DNA from: Bryum argenteum
Lineage: Eukaryota > Streptophyta > Bryopsida > Bryales > Bryaceae
DNA: 64,000 nucleotides
Reading direction: 5' to 3'
Assembly: GCA_037043015.1 (NCBI GenBank)
Contig: CM073324.1
Span: forward strand, 9,197,013-9,261,012
In this document: positions 23,941-34,673 of the stretch, piece by piece
Numbering within the stretch: the stretch's first letter is position 1
How the letters are laid out: each line of letters opens with the position of its first letter
Notes under the pieces: model-generated
What the model saw: the letters and a program-made list of their open reading frames with translations, nothing else
Databases searched by the model: none
What the model was told of the DNA's origin: nothing
Translations under genes and position numbers: made by a program

Positions 23941-24354
23941 TGAATCCTATCCCATCAGTAACGCCTTTTTCTTGTTATTCTGGCTGAATGAGTGGTACCT
24001 GTGTATAGCTACACCCTGGTTTGGGTTTTGAGTGGATCTCTTATGTAATTGTTGTTCAAGGCTGAGCCCGAGTTTAGCAGCTTCATCATTGCACGAAGGA
24101 AGCTTCATCTGAAGCTACCACTTCGCTTATGTCAACATTGACAGAGTGGGTTATATACGTTAGTTATTGCAGCCTCGGATAGCTTACATTGTGCAGACCC
24201 TATTTACTAGACCAACACTGTTCAGTGTCACACGTTAGTGCTGTAATTTTTTGCTTAATGGCGGCATTGCTCTATTCTTCGTGTTCCTTTGTCCGGTATT
24301 AAGGGGACACTCAGGTCCAGATGGAGGATCGTGAAGGCTGATGTTGAAGAGTAT

Positions 24355-24792
24355 CTAAGGTAGGAGTGGTGAAAACCTTCCAGCCCCAAAAACTGCACAG
24401 TAGGTTTGTGGGTAGGGTTTGTAGAACCGTCTGACGTGATTCGTAAAAAACCAAAGTTAAAAAAATTTATGGTAAATTGGCCGGTTTTGGAAACATTTGA
24501 GGTCGATTCACGCCATGAACTTGGTGGATTAATTGACTCTTTGTAGGTGGAAATGGCGGTTTCACAATGAAACACAATGGGACTCCTAAGACTCCACATT
24601 CAAAAATTCATAGGAAATTATAGGATTACTCAATTATTTTTTTTTTTTTTTTTTATTTTTATTTATTTTTTTTTTTTTCTGGGATGGATTTGCACTAGCT
24701 TTGTGGATCATCGAAAAATAATTAAAATTTTACACCACTATTCCAAGTATGCAAAGTTAAAATTCAGACGGTTTTCACCACTCCTACCTTAG
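24355..24792. mobile_element. Short TIR element, 438 bp
   Basis: The left end CTAAGGTAGGAGTGGTGAAA and its exact inverse at 24770-24792 define terminal inverted repeats of 23 bp. The interior is non-coding with a long T run. No target duplication was recognised. Confidence 0.7.
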
Positions 24793-24807
24793 GTGGTACC
24801 GGTTAAG

Positions 24808-25012
24808 CGTTCGTAGCAGCTACCAAGGAGAATGTAGGAGGGGTAATGAGCCCCCTAATTTTTTGATGTATAGACATTAAATGCCAAGGAGTAGGCTTCC
24901 AAGGGTAATTTGGGGTCGCAGACCTCAAATTTGAATTCAAAATGATCAAAAACGGCCTTGGGAGGTCCCCATGGATTCTAGGGTGCCTCCTTGGTAGCTG
25001 TTACGAACCATT
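24808..25012. mobile_element. Short MITE-like element with about 22-bp TIRs
   Basis: TTCGTAGCAGCTACCAAGGA on the left is mirrored by CTCCTTGGTAGCTGTTACGAA on the right, one mismatch. The flanks also contain inverted ggtaccgg/ccggtggtacc text. No coding capacity. Confidence 0.6.
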
Positions 25013-25182
25013 GCCCGGTGGTACCTCCCCGTGATGTCTCTGAATGAAGCTTTGATCCTGCATTTATGTTCAGTAGTTGACTAGATAGGTTACCTGTCGT
25101 GTACCTTTGTGATCGTAGTAGTGTGGTTGGGACTGCACAAGTGAGCTTTGAGTTCAGGGTTATGTTATGATGGTGTGAGAAT

Positions 25183-25425
25183 TTGTCCTTGCTGCTAGAT
25201 AGGTATAAGCTGAGGTGCTCATTTGTGGTGAGGCGTCTATTTTTCATTTGTTTTATGCAGCATCAGGACCTTCACCATCGAAGAGGACTTCAACACCTAT
25301 ATTATATTTTCCGTTACTTATGTAAGTTGAACTATGAGACAGACAAGGTCATTCACCAGCCTACATACTCCTACAACGAGGTCATGCAGATTCTAGAGCT
25401 TGCTGGAGTTGTAGAGAAAGAGTGA
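25183..25425 (+). CDS. Unrecognised short open frame
   Basis: The 3' part, after a possible acceptor TTTATGCAG at about 25260, reads to a stop with protein-like composition (KLNYETDKVIHQPTYSYNEV, ILELAGVVEKE). It may be the last exon of an unrecognised gene. No family is apparent. Confidence 0.22.
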   Translation: MSLLLDRYKLRCSFVVRRLFFICFMQHQDLHHRRGLQHLYYIFRYLCKLNYETDKVIHQPTYSYNEVMQILELAGVVEKE

Positions 25426-28002
25426 ATGGTTGAACAAGTTCATTAGCCATGTGCAAGTTATTATACATAGACCTTAAACTAGGATTACATTGTCAACTAA
25501 TATATTTGTTGTTATGCTTATAGAAGTTATGTTTACAGACTGTCGGAAGTACTTTTTCTTATGTATTGGGATACAAGTACTTATATCGATAATACTTCAA
25601 AACTTCGTATATCGCTCCAAATTACGGTTTATGGTCGTTGCCGGTGGTAGACATATTTCATATACTTTGGTGTCTTATATGTGTTTTCTGATTTTATTCC
25701 TAATTTATCCGTATGGTGTCACTCGTGATTGTTTTTTTGAGATGATCATCTTCTCTACATATTGATCCTATCGCCCTGGGATTTTAAAATTCCACGCTTA
25801 TAGGCCCCCTTTCTTACATCCAAATTTCTAATGTCTATATCTTAAAAGTTGTTCAGATCAACTGAAATTTCCTCCAAATTACACTATGAACAGCGGCTTG
25901 CTCACATTTTCCTGCTCCCTGCTCACATATTCCTGCTCGTGGCTCGCTGCTCGCTGCTCATGGCTCACATCTAAGCAGCATCCGGTACAAGATCATATGG
26001 TTGAAAGTTCTAAAAAATCATAAAAATTTGGTTTCCACACAGAAGAATGCATAGAGTTGGAAAATAGCAGTTTTGAGGTTTCAAGTTTCCAAAAACACAA
26101 AGTAATTTAGGGGTTAATGTATCGTGCTCAATGACCACCCAATTTTCAGATTGAGGGGCGCTCAAGGGAAGTGATTTTGGTACATGTGTAAAATTTGTAG
26201 AACCATTTGGAATAAAAATAGTTGAAATTATCTTGAGTTATTTATGAATTTCTGAAGTGGAAATAGTAGAAATACCACAAAGTGTTAGTTTAAAACGTAA
26301 ATGTAGAGCACATTGAAAATCGTAATGTACATCTTGCTATGATGGGGCTACCAAATAGTTTCTAAGGCCCTGGCGAGTTTCAAGCACTGTAACTTTATTG
26401 CAATTATATCCTTGGTTAATTTAAAGGTATTTTCCTACTTAAAATTTGTGTAGTATCAAGAACTCTTAAGTATGCTTATTTGCGTATGCTTGAGGAAGAT
26501 TTTGGCCTTCAAGTCTATTTGCAAATGTAAATGACGCCTAGATTGGTTACATAAACACCCATTGGTAGAAAAGAGGCTTAAGTATACTACATGAGTACAC
26601 CGCAAGAGTGGCGTTTTACAACCATATACTTTTCTTAAGCCACTTTTCTACTAGTGATATATGATATGATCACATTCCAAGATTCATAACTAAATTTTAA
26701 AAAATGAAAAAAAATAAAAAAATTTGATTCCCTCATTACTAGTCACATAGAGTCCTTGCAAATTCTTATAAAATTCATATATAAGAAGTAATGAAAAATA
26801 ATCCTTAGGCACCTTCATATGGAGCTTGCCCAAATAAAATTTGCTTAGTTCCTCATACGGTGTAAAAACCATGATGCAAACTACCATGCTTTCAAGAACC
26901 TTCATTGAGTCTACGATATAATGCTTCGGACAAGGCCAACAAGGCCAATAGCATGTCTTAGTTTCAGTACTTCTGAAAAAATTATAATTAGCAATTATAC
27001 TTTTTAAAATATGAGGTATTGCACACTTGTGGACCTTCATACTCTTCATACTTAGAAACTTAATCTTGTATGATTGGAAGTTGCGGTAAGAGGTAGTAAT
27101 CCAAGCACCAATTTGTCACACCATAGCTTGTATGTATATAAATTTCTATAAATATTGTATACTAAGACCTTTTTTTCATAAAATCACTATTTTCTAATAT
27201 ATTGACTTGATTCCATAATACTACAACCAAATTGCGTCATATAACCTTGTTTCATGACAGGCATCTTGAAACATTAATCCAACCAATTTACAAAATTTCT
27301 TCATTTTAATGAAATTAGGATTTATTAGTGAAATTACCATATTCGCCATTATAAAACATACTATGTGTTAGTAAACATATATTAATATCAAGATAACTAT
27401 TCATTGAAAACCATTTCAATAAAAGAATATTGCATATATTGAAATATCTCTATATAATACTCAATATTTGATATTTTAGTAAGGAGACAATAACCAAAAT
27501 AAAATTAATTCCCTAATTCTTATCGATCATACACGGCAAGGCATTTACTAGATCTGAAGACAAAGAATTAAAATTTTAAATGATTGTTTTTAAAGAGCCA
27601 CAGAAATGAGTGGTGTGTCCACTAGAAGGAATGAACGGAAATAGGAGGGTCCACCGCAATTGAAAGCCATTCAGAGGATTGTAAGGCGCGGTAGTAGGCT
27701 ACGACCGTGAAAATGCTTCCCGAATGGCAGAAGGGTTCATTTGGCCCGCGCACATGGGGCTGAGGGAGGGCTGAGCTAGGGCTCTTCCGCCAGCCTCAGC
27801 CTGCCGTGAGCCCTCTCCGAGGTTGACGGCGAAACGAGCTACCAGCGAGGGCCAGCCAAGTCAAGTCAAGTAGCACCTGCCCGACTCTCCACCAATGTGT
27901 CCAAACCACAAAAGCCAAAAGTAACCCCTTAACTACCCCTTAACTACACTTACCCTCACCCCTTTGACCCCACCTCTTCTCTCTTCTTTTCTTCATTATT
28001 GT
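25426..28002. other. Gene-free AT-rich DNA
   Basis: No gene is supportable over 2.5 kb. Around 25890-26110 there is a dispersed repeat shared with 6.7 and 18.6 kb in other orientations, including alternating gctcgctgctcgctgctcat text. From 26.7 to 27.6 kb the DNA is very AT-rich. A GC-richer patch at 27.66-27.90 kb shows nothing recognisable. Confidence 0.4.
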
Positions 28003-28157
28003 CCCCATCCCTTTGTATTTTCCCCATCCCTTTGTATTTTCCTCATCCCTTTGTATTTTCCTCATCCCTTTGTATTTTCCCCATCCCTTTGTATTTTCCC
28101 CATCCCTTTGTATTTTCCCCATCCCTTTGTATTTTCTCCATCCCTTTGTATTTTCCC
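28003..28157. repeat. 18-bp tandem repeat, about 8 copies
   Basis: The unit ccatccctttgtattttc is repeated without spacers, with c/t exchanges. It opens artefactual reading frames on both strands. There are no spacers, so it is not a CRISPR array. Confidence 0.95.
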
Positions 28158-28229
28158 ATCCCCTTACCTACCGATTGATTATCCTTATCCACCATAGCCA
28201 AAAAATTTCAAAAATCATCTCCCACTTTC

Positions 28230-29420
28230 CTTCTATTTTTAGTAGATTATGACATATAGGAGCAAGTTTCCTATGATTTTTCTTATGATTCCATCATTTC
28301 TATTAAATATTTATTAGCTATTCCAAGATTTATAAAAAAAATAAATTTCCTCCCTTCTTATCTAAATTTTCACTATTATTCAATGTTCCAGTGACTTGAA
28401 CCACTTTAAAGTAAAATTTTTCATTTCATTCAATAAACTTTGATGCAAAATTAAAAAATTAAAAAGTATCAATAAATTTCTAAAAGAGTAAAATAAATAA
28501 AAGAATCGTTAAATGATTGATTATTAATTTTTAACCATCTTTGTTGATTATTCAATAATTCAAAACGAGTCATATTTTCTAGTGGGTTTTCAATTAGCCA
28601 ACTCCGATATAAATATACAAGAGTAAATACTTGTGGGCGTTTTAATTGAACACCAATTTTTTCAATGCGCTTAAAATTTTCAAACTAATTTTTCAATGAA
28701 AGGTAATTGGTTTCACCAAGTTATGGTAAAATCATTTATGGAATCTCGACCATATTCTTGATGAAGAAAAAATTGTTTAATTTTTTGACTTCAACTAGAT
28801 TTTTCTTGTTCTCTTCTTGCTCCATGAGTAACATATAATTTTCTTAGCATTTCTTCATCTATAACTAAGTTTTGACATGAAAAATTAAAGTGATGATTTC
28901 GAAATAATAAATCGGACGGTCCCAAAGAAAGCGTCCTCCAATACATAACATAGGGTTATTAGATAATCGAGATTCTATTCTATATTCTGTAAAAATCGGG
29001 AAAAGCCTAAAATTTCAAACTTTTCTTCTAATAAAATATTTTCTAATTGAAATTCTAATTCTTGTACATTTCTTTGTCTTATGCGGGATAAAACCCTTTC
29101 AATAAGGAAGTTGATCTTTTATTTTTTGTGAACCAATAAGTTATTGTTTTTTTTGAAAAATCAAAATTATGTGTAACTTTTAATTCATTAGGTCTATCCA
29201 CATGTTTATCAATAACAAAATGAAGAAGCTTTTTGTTTTGAAATTTTGATGCTATGATTGTTAATGGATGAAATTTACAAGTATACAATTTTAATATGAA
29301 CCAAAAAAATTTAAAAAAATAAAAAAAATTCAATATCCAGAATGCACCTTCCAGGTCTGGATCGTTATAAACAAGCATTAAATTAAAACACCATAATGAA
29401 TTGGAATTATCCAATATGCT
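28230..29420 (-). pseudogene. Decayed plastid ycf2-like fragment (NUPT)
   Basis: Minus-strand translation in shifting frames gives, in order: HVDRPNELKVTHNFDFS and YWF; NVQELEFQLENILLEEKFE; LGFSRFLQN; MLCIGGRFLWDRPIYYFE; YLYRSWLIENPLENMTRFEL then LNNQQRW; and NQSFNDSFIYFTLLEIY. This follows the C-terminal order of chloroplast Ycf2 (ERPNEF..., ISQFIWDP..., a WFI/FELL..RQRW block, then an ESYQYL-like block). The very high AT content matches bryophyte plastid genes and differs from the GC-rich MULE terminus next to it. Stops and frame changes show it is dead. I read it as nuclear plastid DNA. The match is from memory of the family, so moderately sure. Confidence 0.6.
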
Positions 29421-29534
29421 GGGGGGTAAGGGGGATGCAGTGAAATACAGGGATCCGGGTAAGGGGGGCTGGGGGGTCGTGGGGGAAAGGGGGGTTGGGG
29501 GGTCGGTTTAGGGGGGTGCGGGTAAAATGGGGGG

Positions 29535-29543
29535 GCTGGCGGC
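29535..29543. repeat. Target-site duplication, left, of the MULE
   Basis: GCTGGCGGC directly abuts the left terminal inverted repeat and is repeated exactly at 34340-34348. Nine bases is the length typical of Mutator-like elements. Confidence 0.93.
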
Positions 29544-29877
29544 CCTCGCCACTAAGGGCGGGACAGTGGAGGGGTCGCGCCTCCACTGCCCGCCCCTCCT
29601 GCTGCCCGGCGACTGCCGCTGCTCCCTCCTGCGCTTCGCCACTGCGGCAGCGTCGTTTCCTCCGGCTCAGTTTGCTCGTTCCCTCCGGCTCGCTCGTTCT
29701 CTGTCGGGAGCTCGTTCCCTGCGCCATTCGGGACAGCTTCGAGGCCGTTTAGGAGCCCGATACCCGCCCCCGATACCTAGGCGGGCCAAGACCACGTTGA
29801 TGTACTCTGTGCCCCATTTCTTGGCTGCCATCGGGGCACAGTTTACTGTGAGCAAGCGTTTGGGCTCCATTTCGGCC
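29544..29877 (+). repeat. MULE left terminal inverted repeat, 334 bp
   Basis: GC-rich and inversely identical to 34006-34339 except for about three substitutions near 29660-29710. It ends CTCCATTTCGGCC. It probably contains the promoter for the plus-strand transposase transcript. Confidence 0.95.
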
Positions 29878-30275
29878 TTCTTCAGCCTCTCCCACGTTGT
29901 ACTCCTTCTCACAAAGGTAAGCTAACTCCCTCCTACTCATTTCTCAAGCTTTTCATTCCAAATGTGACATGTATGTAGATTGTGTAGAGTAGAACATTGG
30001 ATTCATTACATTCGTGAATGGTATGAAGGTTTAGGGTTTATACACGAGTGTTGCTTAAAAAAATGTAGAATGTAAGATTTTTGCATTGTATTTTTGCATT
30101 TCATGTTTGCATTGTATTTTTTCTCATTGTAATGTTCTTGAATCTCAAGATTGTAAAGATTGTCACAAATTAGGGTTCATACAAAATTGACACACATTGT
30201 TCTAAAAAGTGAATTTGGTGTGTGAGTGTTTAGTGTTTGAGGGTGGAAGGCGTTTGTGAAGCTTTAGCTTCGCAA

Positions 30276-30614
30276 ATGGAGGAAGACGGAGATTTTATGG
30301 AGGACGATAACTTCTATCCTTCCGATTTTGAGGATGATGCAAGTGAGTTGGTTGGAGTGCAAGAATTTCTTCAAGGAGTCCGTGATGGTGATGTAGCAAG
30401 TTTTGGAGATTCAACATTCCAAGAAACCTATTTCTTGGCTTCCAATGGAGATTCCGAATTTGAAGAGGAGGATGGAGGTGATGAGATCTTGGAGCCATGG
30501 GAGGATTTGATTGTCAATGGAGTTGAGCACATCAACCTTGGAACTCCAACACATTCGCATGATTCGATTTCTTCATCATTTGAAGACATTCCGATTGAGA
30601 CTTTCCCACGTTAG
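30276..30614 (+). CDS. MULE acidic ORF, possible first exon of the transposase
   Basis: From the first ATG (30276) the frame encodes about 112 residues, very rich in Asp and Glu (MEEDGDFMEDDNFYPSDFED). It is in the same orientation as the transposase, 30 bases upstream of its long frame. I could not find a phase-consistent intron joining the two, so it is either a separate small protein or an exon whose junction I missed. Confidence 0.5.
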   Translation: MEEDGDFMEDDNFYPSDFEDDASELVGVQEFLQGVRDGDVASFGDSTFQETYFLASNGDSEFEEEDGGDEILEPWEDLIVNGVEHINLGTPTHSHDSISSSFEDIPIETFPR

Positions 30615-30643
30615 TACACTTCACCATTCAATCTATCACACTG

Positions 30644-33600
30644 ATGGTTGATTGTATAAAGAGAGGATACTTTCCATCACTTAACCAAATTCAAGAGGCC
30701 CATCCATTGTTTTGTCCTCTCTTAAAAGATCATGGGCGGTTGTTGACACACACACAATTGGAAGCCTTTACTATTGAGAGGTGGAAAAAGCTTCAAGTCA
30801 AACTCAAAGTTGTAGAGGTTTTGGGTGGATTTGCTTTGTCTCCTTCTTATGATGAAAAGAATAGACAAATTCCTCCCGTAGAGTATTGGCGATCAATTGT
30901 TCATAGAGGCCACGTCCATGAAAATGGGAAACATAGGTCACTCTCTTTAACAAAAGATACAATTCGTACTCAATGGAGTACCGATCTCAAAGTAGGAGGG
31001 ATTCATAACTCATTCATACAAAATTGTGTACTCTCTTGTGAAGTGTGCCAAGAGAGTAAAAATTTTTGGAATGAGGTTGTGATTGTTCCATTACAGGATC
31101 TAAGTGCAACTTTGGATTCTATTTGCACAAAATATATTGTGCTAAAAAAGCGTTTTAAACGCCGTGTATGGCAAAGCAAAATTGTCACATACTATCGTTG
31201 TCACCGGGGTGGTAGCAAAAACCGTCCGCATAGGAAAACGGTTGATGCAAAACCCAAAGAGGAGAGAGATTCTAAAAGAGACAGGACATCCAGATTGTGT
31301 AACTGTGGATTTCAAATCAAAGTTGTTGAACCCAACCCATCGAAGTCTCCAAGTTCCGTGTCTCAGGAGAAGCTTGAAGCCACTATCTATGTTCATAGTG
31401 AACATAGTGGACATGTTCCGGGGTCCGATGCGGATACATTCTTTTTACCGGTGCACCCATTAGTGATTGGTTGGGTTTTGGAGAACTTGAAGCTCATGCT
31501 CTCTCCAAGAGCTTTGGAAGCCAAATCGGTGGAATCTCAAGAGGCTTTTTCGCAATGTGTGCCGGAGGTGGAACGTGTCACATACAAGTTCTTCATCATC
31601 AAGAAAGAAGTGCAAATTCTTGCATATTCTTTGAGAGTAAATGGTATGTGTTTCAACCTATTGCCTTCTTTGATTCATAACCATACTACTTGCTTTGATT
31701 GAAAAATTAATAACTCTTCTTGGAACGATGTAATGCTTCTACTTTTACTTTTCATATGTTTGTAGAAGTATATGAATGTCATTATTATTGTTTTTCTCTC
31801 TTATGTAATGATTGATGCTACTTTGTCAATTTTTGAAATCATCAAAAAAAGTATCAATTTTGAGTTTTAAGTTTGTAAAATGGTGTCAACTAAATGTTTT
31901 TGTGTGTAGATGCACTTCGCAAGGATGATTGGGATGCGGCCCAAATTGAGGTTATGAGATTACAAGCTCAAGGGAAGGTTATTTTCTATCAACCTTATGC
32001 ACCCGCGGATAAGGACCCAAGGAAGAGGCCATTTGTTGTTGTCATTCAAGATGAATTCATGCGGGAATCGGCTCGAAGATTCTCTGGTAACAACTCTTGG
32101 GCAATGGATTCTACCTTTAAAACAAATCAATATGGCTTACCTCTTTATGCTGCCATTGTGCCAAATCAAGATGGGATTGGTATTCCCGTTTTTTACATGT
32201 TATGTAGTATTGACGTCAAGCAAGGACATGAGGGCATTGCTATTGAATTAGTTCTAACTCATGTCTTCGAGTCGCTGGGAGAAATTAGGCCATCGGCGAT
32301 AGTCATAGATAAGCACAAAACTACTTTGAATGCCATTCAAAGTGTTGTTAAGAATGATGCTTTGTGTTGGACACATGATGCGGGTGTAAAATTACAAGTG
32401 GGTGGACGTGTTCTCTTGTGTCACTTTCATGTTATGAAAGCATGGAGTGAAAACTTATTAACACGTGTTCCAAATCAAGACAAAGATCGTGTTTGGAGAG
32501 CATTGCATGTTTTATTGCTTTGTCCAAACGAGTCTCATTTTGATGAGAACTTGAGCAATTTTTGTGTTGAGTTTCAACACATTCCGGCATTTGGTACATA
32601 TATTAATTCCGGATGGGCCGGAATTAATGTACCTTGGAGAAGATTGTGGCCTCGATTTGGGAGGCTCTTTGCTTATGGAGGAATGGATACAACTAACCAT
32701 GTCGAAAGACATTGGGAGTTGATCAAGTACACTCTTCTTCAAGGGAAGGTGAATCGATCGCTACGGGAGCTTATTATAGCGATTGTTGGTAGTGCCAAGG
32801 ATGGCACTCGTGTGGGCCAACCCACATTGTTGAGTCAATTCAAAATGACCCAACGATTGAGTGAGTTCCAAATTCTTCAATATTTTCCTTACTTGAAGCT
32901 TATCACATATTTCTTTGATGATATTAAATTGAAGTTTACTTATTCAATGTGTAGGTGATTCGGAACGGTACTTGCGAAGGGGGAATAACAAAACTCACCG
33001 TCATAGATTGAAAGGAGGAGAGAGGATATTCAAAGCGTACCAACAATCTCCAAGTGACGTTGTGGAGGTGATTGATAAGGAACAACTTTTATTCCATGTC
33101 AAAAGTGAGACTTCCCCTACTCTTTGGTATAGTGTGTCGTTGAAAACATACTATTGCAATTGCCCCGACATAGTATCTACATGCAAACATATTTTTGGAT
33201 TGCAATCTATTGTCAAGGAGTTTTTTGAAGGGCCCAAAATCAATGAAGCGGTGGAAGATACGGTTTGTATGATCCCGGAGATGGAAGAGATTGACATCAC
33301 GATTCCATCTCAAATGGATGTAACAATGGAAAAGGTTTCTTCAAGCGGTGTAATGCACGAGAATGCGCTCAAGACATTGAGTGAACTCAATTCACTATGT
33401 ACGATCTCTCTAAGTGATCACAATGAAGAAAAGGCAAGACGAATTCAAGAAGTTCTTCAAGCTTGTCTTATCTCTTTACAAGAGCCTTCAAGTTTTGAGA
33501 GGCCAAACATGATTTCTCTTCCCAAACGAGGTTCCATTTCTTCTCTTCAAGAGAATGTGAAACGTACAAGGATGGGGCATGGGAGAAAACGACCTATTTC

Positions 33601-33802
33601 CGAAGTTGGTGAAACTAGTACTCCACGTCCACCTTTGAAGAGATCTTCACATATGCTTTTGTTACACTCAAAGCAAAAGAGGGTTATTTTTCGGAAATTA
33701 CCGAAGGTGACTTGTGACATATGTGCTACAAAAACTTTGGTGGAAGGAGGAGCAAACTCCATACTTTGCAAAAATTGTGATCATGAGATTTTTGTGAAAT
33801 AA
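30644..33802 (+). CDS. MULE transposase
   Basis: The enzyme that cuts and moves the element. Exons 30644-31643, 31910-32860 and 32955-33802 join by strong signals: G|GTATGT to TGTGTAG|AT and A|GTGAGT to TGTGTAG|GT, phases agreeing. Exon 1 has a cysteine-rich WRKY/GCM1-like DNA-binding region (VTYYRCHRGG ... LCNCGFQIKV). Exon 2 holds the catalytic core with the expected acidic residues in AMDSTFKTNQYG, AIVIDKHKTTL and NHVERHWELIKY, plus the CHFHVMKAW motif. Exon 3 holds a SWIM zinc finger, CNCPDIVSTCKH, and ends in a CxxC...CxxC ribbon (CDICATK, CKNCDHE). No frame lesion was seen, so the protein looks intact. The start codon at 30644 is uncertain because of the upstream acidic ORF. Confidence 0.92.
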
Positions 33803-34005
33803 AGTTCGAGTTTCGAATTTTTTATTCCGCTTTATTTCCACTTTGAATGTAATTCTCTTTGTGTTCTACGAACAATGCATGAATATACTACCAACAAGCT
33901 AAATTATGACTTCTTTTGATGAACTTCTCAATTTCCTACGTACATGTGAAGAACACAAAAAAAACCGTCAAAAAAGGTCACTTGGACTTAGAAAAAATTT
34001 AAGGG

Positions 34006-34339
34006 GGCCGAAATGGAGCCCAAACGCTTGCTCACAGTAAACTGTGCCCCGATGGCAGCCAAGAAATGGGGCACAGAGTACATCAACGTGGTCTTGGCCC
34101 GCCTAGGTATCGGGGGCGGGTATCGGGCTCCTAAACGGCCTCGAAGCTGTCCCGAATGGCGCAGGGAACGAGCTCCCGGCAGGGAACGAGCGAGCCGGAG
34201 GGAACGAGCAAACTGAGCCGGAGGGAACGACGCTGCCGCAGTGGCGAAGCGCAGGAGGGAGCAGCGGCAGTCGCCGGGCAGCAGGAGGGGCGGGCAGTGG
34301 AGGCGCGACCCCTCCACTGTCCCGCCCTTAGTGGCGAGG
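34006..34339 (-). repeat. MULE right terminal inverted repeat, 334 bp
   Basis: Inverse copy of 29544-29877, ending TTAGTGGCGAGG at 34339. The reading frames inside it duplicate those of the left repeat and are not genes. Confidence 0.95.
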
Positions 34340-34348
34340 GCTGGCGGC
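34340..34348. repeat. Target-site duplication, right, of the MULE
   Basis: GCTGGCGGC, an exact copy of 29535-29543. Confidence 0.93.
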
Positions 34349-34673
34349 GGGGTTGAGATGACTGCCCAGCAGCCAGCTGCCGGCCCCTGCCGCAGCATCT
34401 GCCGCAGCATCTGCCGCGAGGCACGGCCAGGCCCCTTTCAAAAATAGGGGGTACTGGCCAGCCCTGGCTGAACCCCAAAGCCTCATGTGCGAAAGCCAAT
34501 TGGCCCGTCTCATCGTTTCTCTATCCCCAGGTACGCAGCGCTTTTGCCTGACGATCGAGGGTCTGGCTGCTCGCAATTCTTGCAGTGCATCGCACAATTG
34601 CGGCAAATCTCCTCGCTTGTGCTTCTGTAGCGAAATTTGGGTGAAGAGTGAGAGAGCAGGTAATTTGCTGGCC

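Larger units (their letters stand above)
29544..34339 (+). mobile_element. MULE (Mutator-like) DNA transposon, 4,796 bp
   Basis: The element is bounded by two 334-bp terminal inverted repeats (29544-29877 and 34006-34339) that differ at only about three positions, and by a perfect 9-bp target duplication GCTGGCGGC. It begins CCTCGCCACTAAGGGCGGGA. It encodes a spliced transposase with MULE DDE, SWIM and zinc-ribbon parts. Near-identical ends and an open coding frame indicate a recent, possibly still active insertion. It landed in GC-rich DNA and its right end lies 335 bp before the Hcf106 start codon. Confidence 0.95.

Noticed and set aside
28003-28157. Possible CRISPR-like array of 18-bp repeats
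   Set aside because: Units are contiguous with no spacers. It is a simple tandem repeat, and the organism is a eukaryote.
29495-29940. Apparent genes within the MULE ends (also 34013-34499)
   Set aside because: The frames lie inside the GC-rich 334-bp terminal inverted repeats and occur identically in both. They have no domain.
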